Assembly: GCF_950097975.1 (NCBI RefSeq)
Contig: NZ_CATNHF010000001.1
Coordinates: forward strand, 310,001-374,000
Reading direction: 5' to 3'
Source of the DNA: Microbacterium sp. T2.11-28
GTDB taxonomy: Bacteria; Actinomycetota; Actinomycetes; Actinomycetales; Microbacteriaceae
DNA length: 64,000 bases
A model generated the notes under the pieces. It was not told the origin of the DNA, searched no databases, and saw only the letters and a list, made by a program, of their open reading frames with translations. Of the stretch, positions 12,193-21,745 are shown in pieces. A program made the translations under genes and the position numbers. Position 1 is the stretch's first letter, and the number at the start of each line of letters is the position of its first letter.

Positions 12193-14324
12193 CCACGCCC
12201 TCAGATTCGCTCCTCGACGCGGTCGCCACCGGATCCCACCACGCCCCCCACGACGTCCTCGGCGTCCACCGCGACGGCGAGGGCTGGGTCATCCGGGCCC
12301 GCCGGCCGATGGCGGCGACGGTGACCGCGGTCACCGCGGCGGGCGTGCGCATCCCCCTGGAGCACGTGCGGTCGGGCGTCTGGGCGGGGTCCACCGACGC
12401 CGATCCCGGCGCCTACGACCTCCTGGCGACCTACGACGGCGGTCCCGAGCATCGCGTCGACGATCCGTACCGCCACCTGCCGACGCTCGGGGAGATGGAT
12501 CTGCACCTGATCCGTGAGGGACGGCACGAGGAGCTGTGGCGGGTTCTCGGCGCGCACGTCCGCCACTTCACCGGGGCGGCGGGCGTCTCGTTCGCCGTCT
12601 GGGCGCCGAACGCACGGGCGGTGCGGGTCGTCGGCGGCTTCAACGGCTGGGACGGCCAGTCCCACGCGATGCGCTCCCTCGGATCGAGCGGGGTGTGGGA
12701 GCTGTTCATCCCCGGCCTCGGTGCGGGGGCCACGTACAAGTACGAGCTCCTCACCGCCGACGGCCACTGGATCCTCAAGGCCGATCCCATGGCCCAGGCG
12801 GCCGAGCTGCCTCCGGCCACCGCGTCGGTGGTGACCGAGAGCGCCTACGCGTGGGGCGACGACGACTGGCTGACCACGCGCTCGTCGCGCTCGCCCGTCG
12901 ACCAGCCCATGTCGACCTACGAGCTGCACCTCGGCTCGTGGCGTCCCGGCCTCGGCTACCGCGACGCCGCCGATCCCCTCATCGAGTACGTCACCGCCGC
13001 CGGCTTCACCCACGTGGAGTTCCTCCCCCTGGCCGAGCACCCGTTCGGCGGCTCGTGGGGCTACCAGGTGAGCGGCTACTACGCGCCGACGAGCAGGTTC
13101 GGCAGCCCCGACGACCTGCGCTATCTCATCGACCGCCTGCACCAGGCCGGAATCGGCGTGATCATGGACTGGGTGCCGGGTCACTTCCCGAAGGACGAGT
13201 TCGCCCTTGCGCGCTTCGACGGTCGCGCGCTGTACGAGCACCCCGATCCCCGTCGCGGCGAACACAAGGACTGGGGCACGCTGATCTTCGACTACGGCCG
13301 GAACGAGGTGCGCAACTTCCTCGTCGCCAACGCCCTGTACTGGTTCGAGGAGTTCCACGTCGACGGCCTGCGGGTCGACGCGGTGGCTTCCATGCTCTAC
13401 CTCGACTACTCGCGCGAGGCCGGCGAGTGGGAGCCGAACATCCACGGCGGGCGCGAGAACCTCGAGGCCATCCGGTTCCTCCAGGAGGTCAACGCGACGT
13501 CCTACAAGCGCTACCCCGGCATCGCCATGATCGCCGAGGAGTCGACGAGCTTTCCCGGGGTCACGGCCCCCACCGACCAGGGCGGTCTCGGCTTCGGCTT
13601 CAAGTGGAACATGGGCTGGATGAACGACTCGCTGGAGTACATCAAGCGCGATCCGATGTACCGCTCGCACCACGAGGGCGAGATGTCGTTCTCGTTCGTC
13701 TACGCGTTCACCGAGAACTTCGTGCTGCCCATCAGCCATGACGAGGTCGTCCACGGAAAGGGCACGCTGTTCACCCGCATGCCGGGCGATCACTGGCAGA
13801 AGCTGGCCAACATGCGCGCCTATCTCGCGTACATGTGGGGCCACCCCGGCAAGCAGCTGCTGTTCATGGGACAGGAGTTCGGCCAGATGTCCGAGTGGTC
13901 CGAAGGCCGTGGGCTCGACTGGTGGATGCTCGATCAGCCCGCGCACCAGCAGCTGCTCTCCTTCGTGGGCGCCCTCAACCACCAGTACGCCGAGCACGCC
14001 CCCCTGTGGTCGCGCGACAGCGACGGGTCCGCCTTCTCCCGCCTGGGCGCGCCGTCGTGGAACCCGAACGTCATCGCCTTCGCGCGCCGCGACAACCACG
14101 GCAACACCGTGGCGGTCGTCAGCAACTTCTCCGGCGCCCCGGTGTACGACTACACGCTGGACCTGCCTGAGCGCGGCGAGTGGCGCGAGGTGCTCAACTC
14201 CGACGCGGCCGCATTCGGCGGATCGGGAGTCGGCAACCTCGGTGCGGTGCACACCGACCACCGCGGGCAGGCCACGATGACCCTGCCGCCGCTGGGCGTG
14301 CTCTGGCTGGCGCACCGCGCCTGA
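12189..14324 (+). CDS. glgB: 1,4-alpha-glucan branching enzyme
   Basis: Creates alpha-1,6 branches in the glucan made by GlgE. The 711 residues hold an N-terminal branching-enzyme domain (about 1-100), a CBM48 domain with [18 protein letters not shown], and a GH13_9 barrel. Its catalytic blocks are [19 protein letters not shown] (Asp), [11 protein letters not shown] (Glu) and [13 protein letters not shown], followed by the C-terminal all-beta domain. The start ATG lies within the glgE stop. It is the last gene of the cluster, convergent with the thioredoxin-TPR gene 27 nt away. Confidence 0.97.
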   Translation: MTTPSDSLLDAVATGSHHAPHDVLGVHRDGEGWVIRARRPMAATVTAVTAAGVRIPLEHVRSGVWAGSTDADPGAYDLLATYDGGPEHRVDDPYRHLPTLGEMDLHLIREGRHEELWRVLGAHVRHFTGAAGVSFAVWAPNARAVRVVGGFNGWDGQSHAMRSLGSSGVWELFIPGLGAGATYKYELLTADGHWILKADPMAQAAELPPATASVVTESAYAWGDDDWLTTRSSRSPVDQPMSTYELHLGSWRPGLGYRDAADPLIEYVTAAGFTHVEFLPLAEHPFGGSWGYQVSGYYAPTSRFGSPDDLRYLIDRLHQAGIGVIMDWVPGHFPKDEFALARFDGRALYEHPDPRRGEHKDWGTLIFDYGRNEVRNFLVANALYWFEEFHVDGLRVDAVASMLYLDYSREAGEWEPNIHGGRENLEAIRFLQEVNATSYKRYPGIAMIAEESTSFPGVTAPTDQGGLGFGFKWNMGWMNDSLEYIKRDPMYRSHHEGEMSFSFVYAFTENFVLPISHDEVVHGKGTLFTRMPGDHWQKLANMRAYLAYMWGHPGKQLLFMGQEFGQMSEWSEGRGLDWWMLDQPAHQQLLSFVGALNHQYAEHAPLWSRDSDGSAFSRLGAPSWNPNVIAFARRDNHGNTVAVVSNFSGAPVYDYTLDLPERGEWREVLNSDAAAFGGSGVGNLGAVHTDHRGQATMTLPPLGVLWLAHRA

Positions 14325-14351
14325 CGCGCAGGCCGGTGCGCGGGCCGACGC

Positions 14352-15293
14352 TCAGAAGAGCAGGCTCGCCAGCCGGCCGCGCGCTCGCACGACGCGCGCG
14401 TCCGCGTCGCCGATGAGCCCGAACAGTTCGAGCAGACGCTCACGCACCGGCGCGCGCTCGTCGGTCGGCAGCTCGGAGAAGAGCGTCAGCAGGCGGTCGA
14501 ACGCGTCGTCGACGTGTCCGCCGGCGACGTCGAGATCCGCGACCGCCAGCTGGGCAGCGACATCGTGCGGGGCTGCGGCCGCCGCGGCGCGCGTCTCCTG
14601 CAGGTCCAGTGCCTGCACCCGGGAGAGCAGACGCACCTGGCCGAGGCCGGCGCGAGCGTCCTCGTCACGCGGGTTCTCCGCGAGCGCGGCCTCGTACGAG
14701 GCGATGGCGGTGGCGTAGTCGCCGGCTTCGATCGCGTCGAACGCGGCCTGATGCAGGGGCGGCAGGGCCGCGGGCTCCTCATCGGCGTCGGCCACGGCGT
14801 CGGAGCCGCTCACGGGCACCGTGCCGGTCACACCGTGCTGCGCGGCCAGCTGGAGCAGCTGCCCGAACACCTCGCGAACCTGAGCCTCCGGGACGGCGCC
14901 GGTGAACAGCGGCACCGGCTGCCCCGCGACGAGAGCCACGACCATCGGGATGGACTGGGCCCGGAAGCCCTGAGCGAGCTGCGGGTTGGCGTCGACGTCG
15001 ACCTTGGCGAGCACCAGACGACCCGCCAGCTCCTGGACGACCTTCTCCAGGATGGGGCTCAGCTGCTTGCAGGGACCGCACCACTCGGCCCACAGGTCCA
15101 CGACCACGGGCACCGTGCGCGACAGCTCGAGCACCTGCGCGAAGGTGTCGTCTGTCGCGTCGAAGACGAGCGAAGGTCCACCGGCGGGCGCGCCGTCCGC
15201 CCCCGCCGGCGCGGGCTGCGCGGCGGGACGGGAACGGAGGGAGGACAGGTCGACGGCCCCGCGCAGAACGGCGCCGGGGGTGGGATCGGTCAC
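14352..15293 (-). CDS. Thioredoxin-domain TPR protein (YbbN/CnoX-like)
   Basis: 313-residue cytosolic protein. After about 40 Pro/Ala-rich residues comes a thioredoxin fold with the active-site motif WCGPCK (Cys72, Cys75). The second half is TPR-like (AFDAIEAGDYATAIASYEAAL, DARAGLGQVRLL). This architecture matches the YbbN/CnoX holdase-redox chaperones, except that it keeps the reactive CxxC that E. coli YbbN lacks, so disulfide activity is plausible. Its start overlaps the end of the upstream membrane protein gene by 4 nt, implying coupled translation. Confidence 0.85.
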   Translation of the reverse strand: MTDPTPGAVLRGAVDLSSLRSRPAAQPAPAGADGAPAGGPSLVFDATDDTFAQVLELSRTVPVVVDLWAEWCGPCKQLSPILEKVVQELAGRLVLAKVDVDANPQLAQGFRAQSIPMVVALVAGQPVPLFTGAVPEAQVREVFGQLLQLAAQHGVTGTVPVSGSDAVADADEEPAALPPLHQAAFDAIEAGDYATAIASYEAALAENPRDEDARAGLGQVRLLSRVQALDLQETRAAAAAAPHDVAAQLAVADLDVAGGHVDDAFDRLLTLFSELPTDERAPVRERLLELFGLIGDADARVVRARGRLASLLF

Positions 15294-17077
15294 TTCTTCT
15301 TCACCACCTTGGCTGAGAGGATGTCGGACGAATAGCCGAGGAACCGGATGCGCTCCGTCGAGCTCTGCGACGGGACGAAGAAGAACAGCTGGTCGGCGTA
15401 GCTGCTCCGGAAGCCCGTCGAGGACTGGGTGACGCCGCTCAGCGTCTTGACCACTTCGTTGTCGTCGACCTTGATCACGGCGTCCTCGTTGGTCGGGGTC
15501 ACGGTGTCGTTCTCGTTCACGGTGACCGCAACGATGGCACCGCTGTCGAGGGTCGCCATGGCGACGGGGTTCGTCGACCCGGCCGACGCCGAGAACGAGA
15601 TCTTGCCGGTCTTGGACCCGGTCTTGTTGAAGTCCTCGACGCGCGCGGCGCGGTTGTCGGCCACGAGCGTGCGGAACGTGTCGGTCTCCGCATCGAACAT
15701 GGGGGCGAACTCGCTGTCATCGCCCTTGTCCAGCACGTCCGCGTAGGCGGCTGCGAGGTCCTGCGGGGCGATGAGGAGGAAGGCCGAGTCGGGCTGGACC
15801 TTCGGTGCGCCGATGTAGGGCGGGGCGACATTGAGGCTCGCGTCGGCGACCATGTTCGCGACGTACGAGAGCTTGTAGTTCGACCATGCGTCGCGCTGCG
15901 TGACGGTCATGATCGTCGCGACGCCCGAGTCGGCGTCCTCCACGACGGCGAAGAAGGTCCGCGGCCAGCCCTCGAAGGCCTCCGGAAGCAGGATCTTCAG
16001 CGCGGTCGTGGGGATGGCCGGAAGCGGCTCGTGATCGTCGAGCTCCTTGCGCAGCGTGTAGTTGGTCTTGCGCGCCGCCAGAGCGGGACCCTCGAGGCGG
16101 ACCGCCGCCTGCGCGGCGCTGTTCTTCTCGTCGGCCGCGGCCACCTGGGCGGAGATGCGGGTCAGGATGCGCTCCGCCTGGGCCTCGGTCACTGCCGGCG
16201 GGTCGTCCTGTCCCTCGGGCACGACGACCGTCGCCGAGGGCGTCGGCGTCTCCGACGGACCGAACTGGGGCCACGAGTCCGCCGAGCACCCCGACACGAG
16301 GAGGGCGGACACGACGACGACCGGAAGCGCCACGAAGCCGCGGCGGCCCCCGGAGAGCTGTCGGCGGGACGGCGAAGAGCTGATCACGCCCTTGTCGGCG
16401 GAGGCCTCACTGAGATCGATCGGCTCGGTCCGCGCGATCGGCAGGCCCTTGCGGCGAGGGCCGCGCGAGCGACGCACGTGCCGCACGCCCAGGATGTACA
16501 GCACGATGCCGATCGCCAGCATGATCCCGCCGCCCACGATGAGCGGGCCCGCCCAGGGCGTGGTCACGCCTGTCGGCCAGGTGACGGAGAGCTGCGCCGG
16601 TGCCGGTTCCACCCCGTCGGCGGCAACGAGCACGCTCATGTCGGCGGGCAGCTGGAGCGGCGCGATCAGCACGTCCTCCTGCTGGAACTCGTCGACCCAG
16701 AGGTCGGAGCCGAGGGGCGACAGCGGCTCGGAGGGCTCCGCGTCGGCCTCCTCCTGCGGGGCGGCGACGCTCTCGGTGACGATCTCCTCACCCTCGCGGG
16801 TGACGTGGACGTAGTCGCTGCGTGCCAGCCAGGCCATCATGTCGTCGGTGCGCCCGTAGGCGGCGAAGATCTCGCCGTCCCCCTGGGCGCGCAGGGTCTG
16901 CGACCCGGTGTGTCCGCTCAGGACGCCTCCGTCGACCAGCACGTACGGGGTCGACTCGGCGATCTCGATGGACTGGGTCTCGGTCTTCGGTCCCTGCAGC
17001 ACGGTGCGCTGGGCGATGCCCGCACCGATCATCACCGTGGCGAGCACGAACGCCGCCACCGCCCAGACAAAACGCAC
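15290..17077 (-). CDS. Membrane protein of unknown function with an internal lipobox-like segment
   Basis: I do not recognise this 595-residue protein. An N-terminal membrane segment (about 4-22) is followed by an extracytoplasmic Glu/Pro-rich region and a second membrane segment (178-198). A basic cytoplasmic stretch (VRRSRGPRRK) and then a third hydrophobic stretch (247-262) follow, ending in LVSGC with Cys264. The rest (265-595) is a soluble-looking domain with a Pro/Ser/Thr-rich start, resembling the body of a lipoprotein. It reads like a two-TM protein fused to a lipoprotein. GTG start with AAGGTG 8 nt upstream. It is coupled to the thioredoxin-TPR gene. Confidence 0.7.
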   Translation of the reverse strand: MRFVWAVAAFVLATVMIGAGIAQRTVLQGPKTETQSIEIAESTPYVLVDGGVLSGHTGSQTLRAQGDGEIFAAYGRTDDMMAWLARSDYVHVTREGEEIVTESVAAPQEEADAEPSEPLSPLGSDLWVDEFQQEDVLIAPLQLPADMSVLVAADGVEPAPAQLSVTWPTGVTTPWAGPLIVGGGIMLAIGIVLYILGVRHVRRSRGPRRKGLPIARTEPIDLSEASADKGVISSSPSRRQLSGGRRGFVALPVVVVSALLVSGCSADSWPQFGPSETPTPSATVVVPEGQDDPPAVTEAQAERILTRISAQVAAADEKNSAAQAAVRLEGPALAARKTNYTLRKELDDHEPLPAIPTTALKILLPEAFEGWPRTFFAVVEDADSGVATIMTVTQRDAWSNYKLSYVANMVADASLNVAPPYIGAPKVQPDSAFLLIAPQDLAAAYADVLDKGDDSEFAPMFDAETDTFRTLVADNRAARVEDFNKTGSKTGKISFSASAGSTNPVAMATLDSGAIVAVTVNENDTVTPTNEDAVIKVDDNEVVKTLSGVTQSSTGFRSSYADQLFFFVPSQSSTERIRFLGYSSDILSAKVVKKK

Positions 17078-17249
17078 GAAAGGTCACCTTCCTGCACCAC
17101 GCGGCGACGTCAGAGGCCGCCCTAGTGTGCACAATCGACGTTCCAGACTAGCGAAGTGACCTGAATGTCGCCCGGGAGGGGGTGGCGCTCACCCCGGGAT
17201 GGGGCGGCCCGCGTAGTGTGGGGCCACCACGACAGGCAAAGGGCTCCCG

Positions 17250-18329
17250 TTGAAGATCCAGCATCCGTTCCGCACCGCGCTGATCGCCACCCTCGGCGTC
17301 GGCGTCGGCATCCTGCTCATCACCAGCGTGCAGACGCTCTCCACGGTCCTCCTCTACGTGGGCACCGCCCTGTTCCTGGCCCTCGGACTGGACCCCCTCG
17401 TGTCGTGGCTGGAGCGACGCGGCCTCCCGCGATGGGGCGCACTGCTCATCACCTTCGCGGCGGTCCTCGCCGCTTTCGCGGGAATCATCCTGATGGTGGT
17501 GCCGATCATCGTCGGGCAGATCAGCCAGCTCGTCACCGAGATCCAGAAGCTCGTCACCAGCGCCGTCGACCAGGAGTGGGATCCGATCACCGCGTCCAAG
17601 GACTGGCTGCACGACATCTTCCCGGCGCTCAACGTCGACCAGGTCTTCGAGTACCTCTCGGACTGGTACGCCTCGATCGACATCGGGAACGTCGGCACCA
17701 TGGTGGGCGAGAGCCTCGTCACGATCGGCGCCGCGATCATCGCCGGGTTCACCGGCGCGATCATCGTCCTCATCCTGACGATCTACTTCACGGCCTCCAC
17801 CCCGTCGCTGAAGGCCGCGGTGTACCAGCTGGTGCCCGCCTCCAAGCGCGCGCGGTTCATCGACCTCTCGGAGCAGATCACCGCATCGGTCGGCTACTAC
17901 GTCATGGGGCAGGTCTCGCTCGGCGTGATCAACGGCGTTCTCAGCGCCATCTTCCTCTCGATCATCGGGGCCCCGTTCCCGGCCGTGCTCGCCGTGATCG
18001 CGTTCTTCTTCTCGCTGATCCCGCTCGTGGGCACCCTGACCGGCTCGGTGATCATCGTGCTCACGTGCCTCATCCCGGGGCTCGGATCGCCGCTGACGGC
18101 GCTCGTGGCCCTCATCTGGTACGTCGTGTACATGCAGGTGGAGGCGTACCTGATCTCGCCGCGGATCATGAACCGCGCCGTCTCGGTGCCCGGAGCCGTG
18201 GTCGTGATCGCCGCGCTGGCAGGTGCCTCGCTCGGCCAGCTGCTCGGAGCGCTGGTGGCGATCCCCGTCGCCGCCAGCATCCTGATCATCTACCGCCAGG
18301 TCGTCATCCCGCGTCAGAACGAGCTCTGA
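17250..18329 (+). CDS. AI-2E family transporter (PerM/UPF0118 permease)
   Basis: 359-residue polytopic membrane protein. Hydrophobic segments near the N-terminus (two, about 8-45), at 60-85 and in the C-terminal half (VISFFF-like run, PLVGTLTGSVIIVLTCLIPG, VIAALAGASLGQLLGALVAIPVAASI) match the AI-2E exporter/PerM family. The long hydrophilic loop (about 90-145) is also typical. The substrate is unknown; some relatives act in Na+/H+ exchange or autoinducer export. TTG start with AAAGGG about 8 nt upstream; the start is moderately certain. It stands alone, convergent with the hydrolase gene. Confidence 0.85.
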   Translation: MKIQHPFRTALIATLGVGVGILLITSVQTLSTVLLYVGTALFLALGLDPLVSWLERRGLPRWGALLITFAAVLAAFAGIILMVVPIIVGQISQLVTEIQKLVTSAVDQEWDPITASKDWLHDIFPALNVDQVFEYLSDWYASIDIGNVGTMVGESLVTIGAAIIAGFTGAIIVLILTIYFTASTPSLKAAVYQLVPASKRARFIDLSEQITASVGYYVMGQVSLGVINGVLSAIFLSIIGAPFPAVLAVIAFFFSLIPLVGTLTGSVIIVLTCLIPGLGSPLTALVALIWYVVYMQVEAYLISPRIMNRAVSVPGAVVVIAALAGASLGQLLGALVAIPVAASILIIYRQVVIPRQNEL

Positions 18330-18347
18330 CGCCCGGCCCGGGCGCGT

Positions 18348-19061
18348 TCAGGCGTCCGGCCACTCCGTCGCGAGGGGCAGGGCGTCGGGGTTGACCGCGG
18401 CCACGATCTCGGTGAGCACGCGGCGGGTCTGGTTCTCCCCCACCCACAGGTGCTTGCCGCCTTCGACCGCGATCACGGTCGCGTGAGGAATCGAGGCGAA
18501 GCGCTCTCGCGCCGCGTCGGGACGCAGATAGTCGTCGAGCTCCGGTACGACAACCACCACGGGGCGGTCGACCTGTGCCCAGGCGGCGACTTCCTCCGCG
18601 CTGGCGCGATGAAGCGGCGGAGACAGCAGGATGATCCCCTCGATGTCGTGATCGCGTCCGTACTTGAGGGCGAGCTCGGTGCCGAACGACCACCCCACGA
18701 GCCAGGGCCGGGGCAGTCCTCGCTCCTGCACGAACGAGACAGCCGCCGCGACGTCGAACGACTCGGCACCGCCCCCGTCGAAGTGCCCGCCGCTGGTCCC
18801 GCGCGGCGACGTCGTTCCGCGGGTGTTGAAGCGCAGCACGGCGAGGTCCGCCTGCGCCGGCAGGCGGCCCGCCGCCTTGCGCAGGATGTGCGAGTCCATG
18901 AACCCGCCCGCCGTCGGCAGCGGGTGCAGGGTGACGAGCGTCGCCACCGGCGGACGGCTCTCGGGAAGAGCCAGCTCGCCGACCAGCGTCACCCCGTCGA
19001 GCGTGTGCAGCTCGACGTCCTCGCGCCGCGCCGGCAGCAGGACCGGTCCCCTGATCTCCAT
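18348..19061 (-). CDS. Alpha/beta hydrolase
   Basis: 237-residue soluble hydrolase of the dienelactone-hydrolase-like/KANL2 type. The nucleophile elbow is GWSFGTE (Ser about 143), the acid is likely Asp in ELDDYLRPDAA, and the base is His in VEGGKHLWVGE. It begins with a short beta strand rather than a signal peptide. The substrate cannot be inferred. The start follows the stop of the upstream zinc-ribbon-like gene by 1 nt, so they form a two-gene operon. Confidence 0.8.
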   Translation of the reverse strand: MEIRGPVLLPARREDVELHTLDGVTLVGELALPESRPPVATLVTLHPLPTAGGFMDSHILRKAAGRLPAQADLAVLRFNTRGTTSPRGTSGGHFDGGGAESFDVAAAVSFVQERGLPRPWLVGWSFGTELALKYGRDHDIEGIILLSPPLHRASAEEVAAWAQVDRPVVVVVPELDDYLRPDAARERFASIPHATVIAVEGGKHLWVGENQTRRVLTEIVAAVNPDALPLATEWPDA

Positions 19062-19062
19062 G

Positions 19063-19353
19063 TCAGCCGATCCTCCAGCAAGCGGTGTGCCAATGACGGC
19101 GCGCGGCGAGGTCCGCCGCGTCGCCCAGGACTCCGTCGGCGCGCCACACGACGACGTGCGCGGTCCCGACGCCGACCTCGCGTCCGCATCCCGGGCAGGT
19201 GTACGGCTTCTGCGCCTGAGCGGCGCTCACCGGCTGGACGGTCCACTCGACGCCGCGACGGGTCTCCGTGCGCTTCCACCCGCTCAGCAGACGGGCGAAC
19301 GCGTCGTCGGACGAACCGGCATCGTCACGCCGCCGGCGATGGGACCTCGGCAT
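19063..19353 (-). CDS. Small hypothetical protein with a CxxC / HxHxxC metal-site pattern
   Basis: A 96-residue protein of unknown function. It begins with a basic stretch (PRSHRRRRDD). CPGCG near residue 51 and HWHTAC near residue 89 look like two halves of a zinc ribbon. The reading frame is open further upstream, but ATG at 19353 is the first start outside the preceding gene, whose stop is at 19358. The 4-nt gap to the upstream gene and 1-nt gap to the hydrolase imply one transcript. Confidence 0.6.
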   Translation of the reverse strand: MPRSHRRRRDDAGSSDDAFARLLSGWKRTETRRGVEWTVQPVSAAQAQKPYTCPGCGREVGVGTAHVVVWRADGVLGDAADLAARRHWHTACWRIG

Positions 19354-19357
19354 GCGT

Positions 19358-20095
19358 TCAGTACCAGCCCTTGCGCTGGGAATGATCCCAGGCACCGCAC
19401 GGCGTGCCGTAGCGCCCCTTGATGTAGCCGAGACCCCAGGCGATCTGCGTTGCGGCGTTGGTCTCCCAGTCGGAGCCGGCGCTGGCCATCTTGCTCCCTG
19501 GAAGGGCCTGCGGGATGCCGTACGCACCGCTGCTCTTGTTGTAGGCGTTGACCCGCCAGCCGGATTCCTTCTTCCACAGCGCGACCAGGCAGGCGAACTC
19601 GTCGTCGCCCCACCCGCGAGCGGTCACCATCTCGTACGCCGTGGCCTGGGCGCTGCCGGGATCCGGGGAGACGAACGGAGGTGCCCAGCCGCTCGATCGG
19701 GACGACGAGCTCGACCCCGTCGACGTCGCCGTCGGGGTCGGCGTGGGCTTCGGCTTCGGCTTGACGTAGACGCTGTAGGTCATGTCGGCCCTGCCGAGGT
19801 CGTCGTCGGTGACGGTCGACGCGGCGATGTAGGCCTGAGCATCGGCGATCGAGCTGGCGTAGAGCGACACCGGATCGAGCTCTGCAGCCTCGGCACGCGG
19901 GCTCCCTGCTGTGAGCGGCAGCACGTAGCCGCCGGCGAAGGCAGCGGCGGCGAACACCGCGAACACCGAGAGCGCCCGGCGGCGGCGCGACCAGCGCGGC
20001 GGCTCGGACGAGCTGCGGTTCGATCTCGCGACGGCCCTCGACCGGTTCGCGAGAGACCGCCGTGTCACGGGGATCAGCTCGCCATCAGAAGTCAC
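19358..20095 (-). CDS. Membrane-anchored lytic-transglycosylase-like (SLT/Rpf-like) protein
   Basis: 245 residues: a basic cytoplasmic N-terminus, a signal-anchor segment (41-60), an Ala-rich extracytoplasmic part, and a Lys-Pro/Ser wall-spanning linker (112-135). The C-terminal goose-lysozyme-like domain has the catalytic Glu177 in LVALWKKESGW, followed by AYNKSSGAYGIPQALPGSKM and a closing GTPCGAWDHSQ. Relatives cleave peptidoglycan glycan strands. A TAGAAT box lies 10 nt before the GTG start, so the leader would be only about 3 nt. Confidence 0.85.
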   Translation of the reverse strand: MTSDGELIPVTRRSLANRSRAVARSNRSSSEPPRWSRRRRALSVFAVFAAAAFAGGYVLPLTAGSPRAEAAELDPVSLYASSIADAQAYIAASTVTDDDLGRADMTYSVYVKPKPKPTPTPTATSTGSSSSSRSSGWAPPFVSPDPGSAQATAYEMVTARGWGDDEFACLVALWKKESGWRVNAYNKSSGAYGIPQALPGSKMASAGSDWETNAATQIAWGLGYIKGRYGTPCGAWDHSQRKGWY

Positions 20096-20155
20096 AGTGA
20101 CAGCGATTCTACCCGGCGCTCCGGACCGTCGCCACGCCTCGCACGCCGCGCGCCC

Positions 20156-20716
20156 TCAACCGACCGCGAGCATGACCTCGATGACCGCATCGAGGACGGC
20201 GTCGACCTGCACCTCGTCGTAGCCGCCGCGCTGCATGCGGAAGGCGACCGTGCGCACCTGCTCGACGGTGAGGGACTCGCCCGACTCGAGATAGCGAGCG
20301 ATGCGGTCGGCGACGATGTCGACCTCATCGATGCGGTAGCCCCAGCGCAGCCGGCTGACACGGCGGAATCTCTCCCGCTCGGGACGGCTCAGCCGGTCCA
20401 GCACCTCCTGCGCCAGCCGCCGGGACGACCCGACCCACTCCCGCGCGCCGGCCTCGGACAGCGCCTGCTCGCGCTCGCGCGCCGCGAACGCGTCCTCGAT
20501 CCGCCCCATGGCCGCGTCCACGGCGTCGATCCGATAGCCGTGCTTGACGAGGCGGAAGGCGGTGCGCCGGACATCGGCCGCTGTGAGCGGCTCCGCGGTG
20601 CCGTCCTCGAAGGATCGGCGGGCGGCGGCGAGGAAGTCGTCCACCTGCGCGGGGTCGTAGCCCTGGACGCGCCCGGTCGTCAGCGGGAAGGGGAGGACCG
20701 TGCTGTCCTGACTCAT
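20156..20716 (-). CDS. DivIVA-repeat domain protein
   Basis: 186-residue cytosolic protein made of four copies of the short DivIVA N-terminal-type repeat: GYDPAQVDDFLAAARRSF, GYRIDAVDAAMGRIEDAF, GYRIDEVDIVADRIARYL and GYDEVQVDAVLDAVIEVM. Each is linked by LTAADVRRTAF- or LTVEQVRTVAF-type helices. There is no membrane segment and no long coiled coil, so it is not the canonical polar scaffold Wag31. The ATG overlaps the cdsA stop (ATGA), placing it last in the rpsB-to-cdsA run. A role linked to envelope growth is inferred from context only. Confidence 0.75.
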   Translation of the reverse strand: MSQDSTVLPFPLTTGRVQGYDPAQVDDFLAAARRSFEDGTAEPLTAADVRRTAFRLVKHGYRIDAVDAAMGRIEDAFAAREREQALSEAGAREWVGSSRRLAQEVLDRLSRPERERFRRVSRLRWGYRIDEVDIVADRIARYLESGESLTVEQVRTVAFRMQRGGYDEVQVDAVLDAVIEVMLAVG

Positions 20717-21738
20717 GCGGCCGCCAGCGGAGAGAGAAGGAAGTACATCGCCAGCGCGGTCGCCGCCGACGGGAGGATGGAGTCGAGGCGGTCGAGGACG
20801 CCGCCGTGTCCGGGAAGCCATGAGCTCATGTCCTTGATCCCCAGGTCCCGCTTGATCATCGACTCCCCCAGGTCGCCGACCGTCGCCGAGGCGAGCACCG
20901 CCACGCCGAAGATCACGCCGGCCCACCACGGGATCTGCAGCAGCAGCATGCCGATGGCCACGGCGGCGGCGATGGCCGCGGTGGCCGCTCCGGCGAAGCC
21001 CTCCCAGGTCTTCTTGGGGCTGATGCGCGGCGCCATCGGATGCTTGCCGAACGCGAGCCCCGAGGCGTACGCGCCGGTGTCCGCCACGACGACGACCACG
21101 ATCATGGCCAGCAGCCAGAACTCACCGCCGTCCTGACGCAGCAGCACGAGGGTGAGGCTGGCGAGGAACGGGACGTAGAGCGGAACGAAGCCGGCCACCA
21201 GCACATCGGAGAGCACGTCGCCGTACCGGCGGCCGTCGTGGGCCGACATCTGCGCGACCATCCGCCACACCACGAGGAAGGCGACCGCCGCGAACGTGGT
21301 CACCCAGTGCGTCCAGTGGCCCTCGACGAAGCCCGCGACCATGATGATCGCGCCCATCGCCACCTGGGGCCACACATCCACTCGACGGCCCGCGCTCTGG
21401 AGGGCGCGCGAGAACTCGAAGACACCCAGGAGGCAGACCGGGATGGCGAAGATCAGGAACAGCCACTTCACCCACAGGAGCGATCCGAGCACCGCGGCGC
21501 CGATCGCCATGCCGCTGAGCGTGGCCAGCAGAAGATTGCGTCCCGTACGCGCGTTGATGCGCTCGTTCACGTGCTCGAAGTCGGCCCGCGCCTTCACGAT
21601 CTGATGCTCGAACTCGGAGCGAGCCGCGCGCACGTGCGAGTGCAGCGCCGTGACCTCGACCTCGGCGGCACGGCGCGCCTCGGCGCGCGTGCGCGGGGCG
21701 TCGCCCGCCCCGTGGTCGTCCGAGGGATCGTCGGTCAT
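20713..21738 (-). CDS. cdsA: Phosphatidate cytidylyltransferase
   Basis: Integral membrane enzyme making CDP-diacylglycerol from phosphatidate and CTP, the precursor of phosphatidylinositol, cardiolipin and phosphatidylglycerol. The 341 residues end with the CDP-DAG synthase signature GDLGESMIKRDLGIKD, then PGHGGVLDRLDS, preceded by SPKKTWEG. About eight hydrophobic segments are visible. An N-terminal hydrophilic extension of about 70 residues (charged, with a helical EVEVTALHSHVRAARSEFEHQ part) exceeds the E. coli length. The ATG at 21738 is 7 nt after the frr stop, and the gene overlaps the DivIVA-repeat gene. Confidence 0.95.
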   Translation of the reverse strand: MTDDPSDDHGAGDAPRTRAEARRAAEVEVTALHSHVRAARSEFEHQIVKARADFEHVNERINARTGRNLLLATLSGMAIGAAVLGSLLWVKWLFLIFAIPVCLLGVFEFSRALQSAGRRVDVWPQVAMGAIIMVAGFVEGHWTHWVTTFAAVAFLVVWRMVAQMSAHDGRRYGDVLSDVLVAGFVPLYVPFLASLTLVLLRQDGGEFWLLAMIVVVVVADTGAYASGLAFGKHPMAPRISPKKTWEGFAGAATAAIAAAVAIGMLLLQIPWWAGVIFGVAVLASATVGDLGESMIKRDLGIKDMSSWLPGHGGVLDRLDSILPSAATALAMYFLLSPLAAA

Positions 21739-21745
21739 GGGTGCC

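Noticed and set aside
16285..16325. Separate lipoprotein gene starting inside the 595-residue membrane protein
   Set aside because: The only nearby in-frame GTG leaves too short a signal region and has no convincing ribosome-binding site, so I kept one fused gene.
17171..17198. CCCGGG...CCCGGG inverted repeat as a terminator
   Set aside because: Short, self-complementary arms with a messy interior, located upstream of both divergent genes rather than after one. It may be chance in GC-rich DNA.
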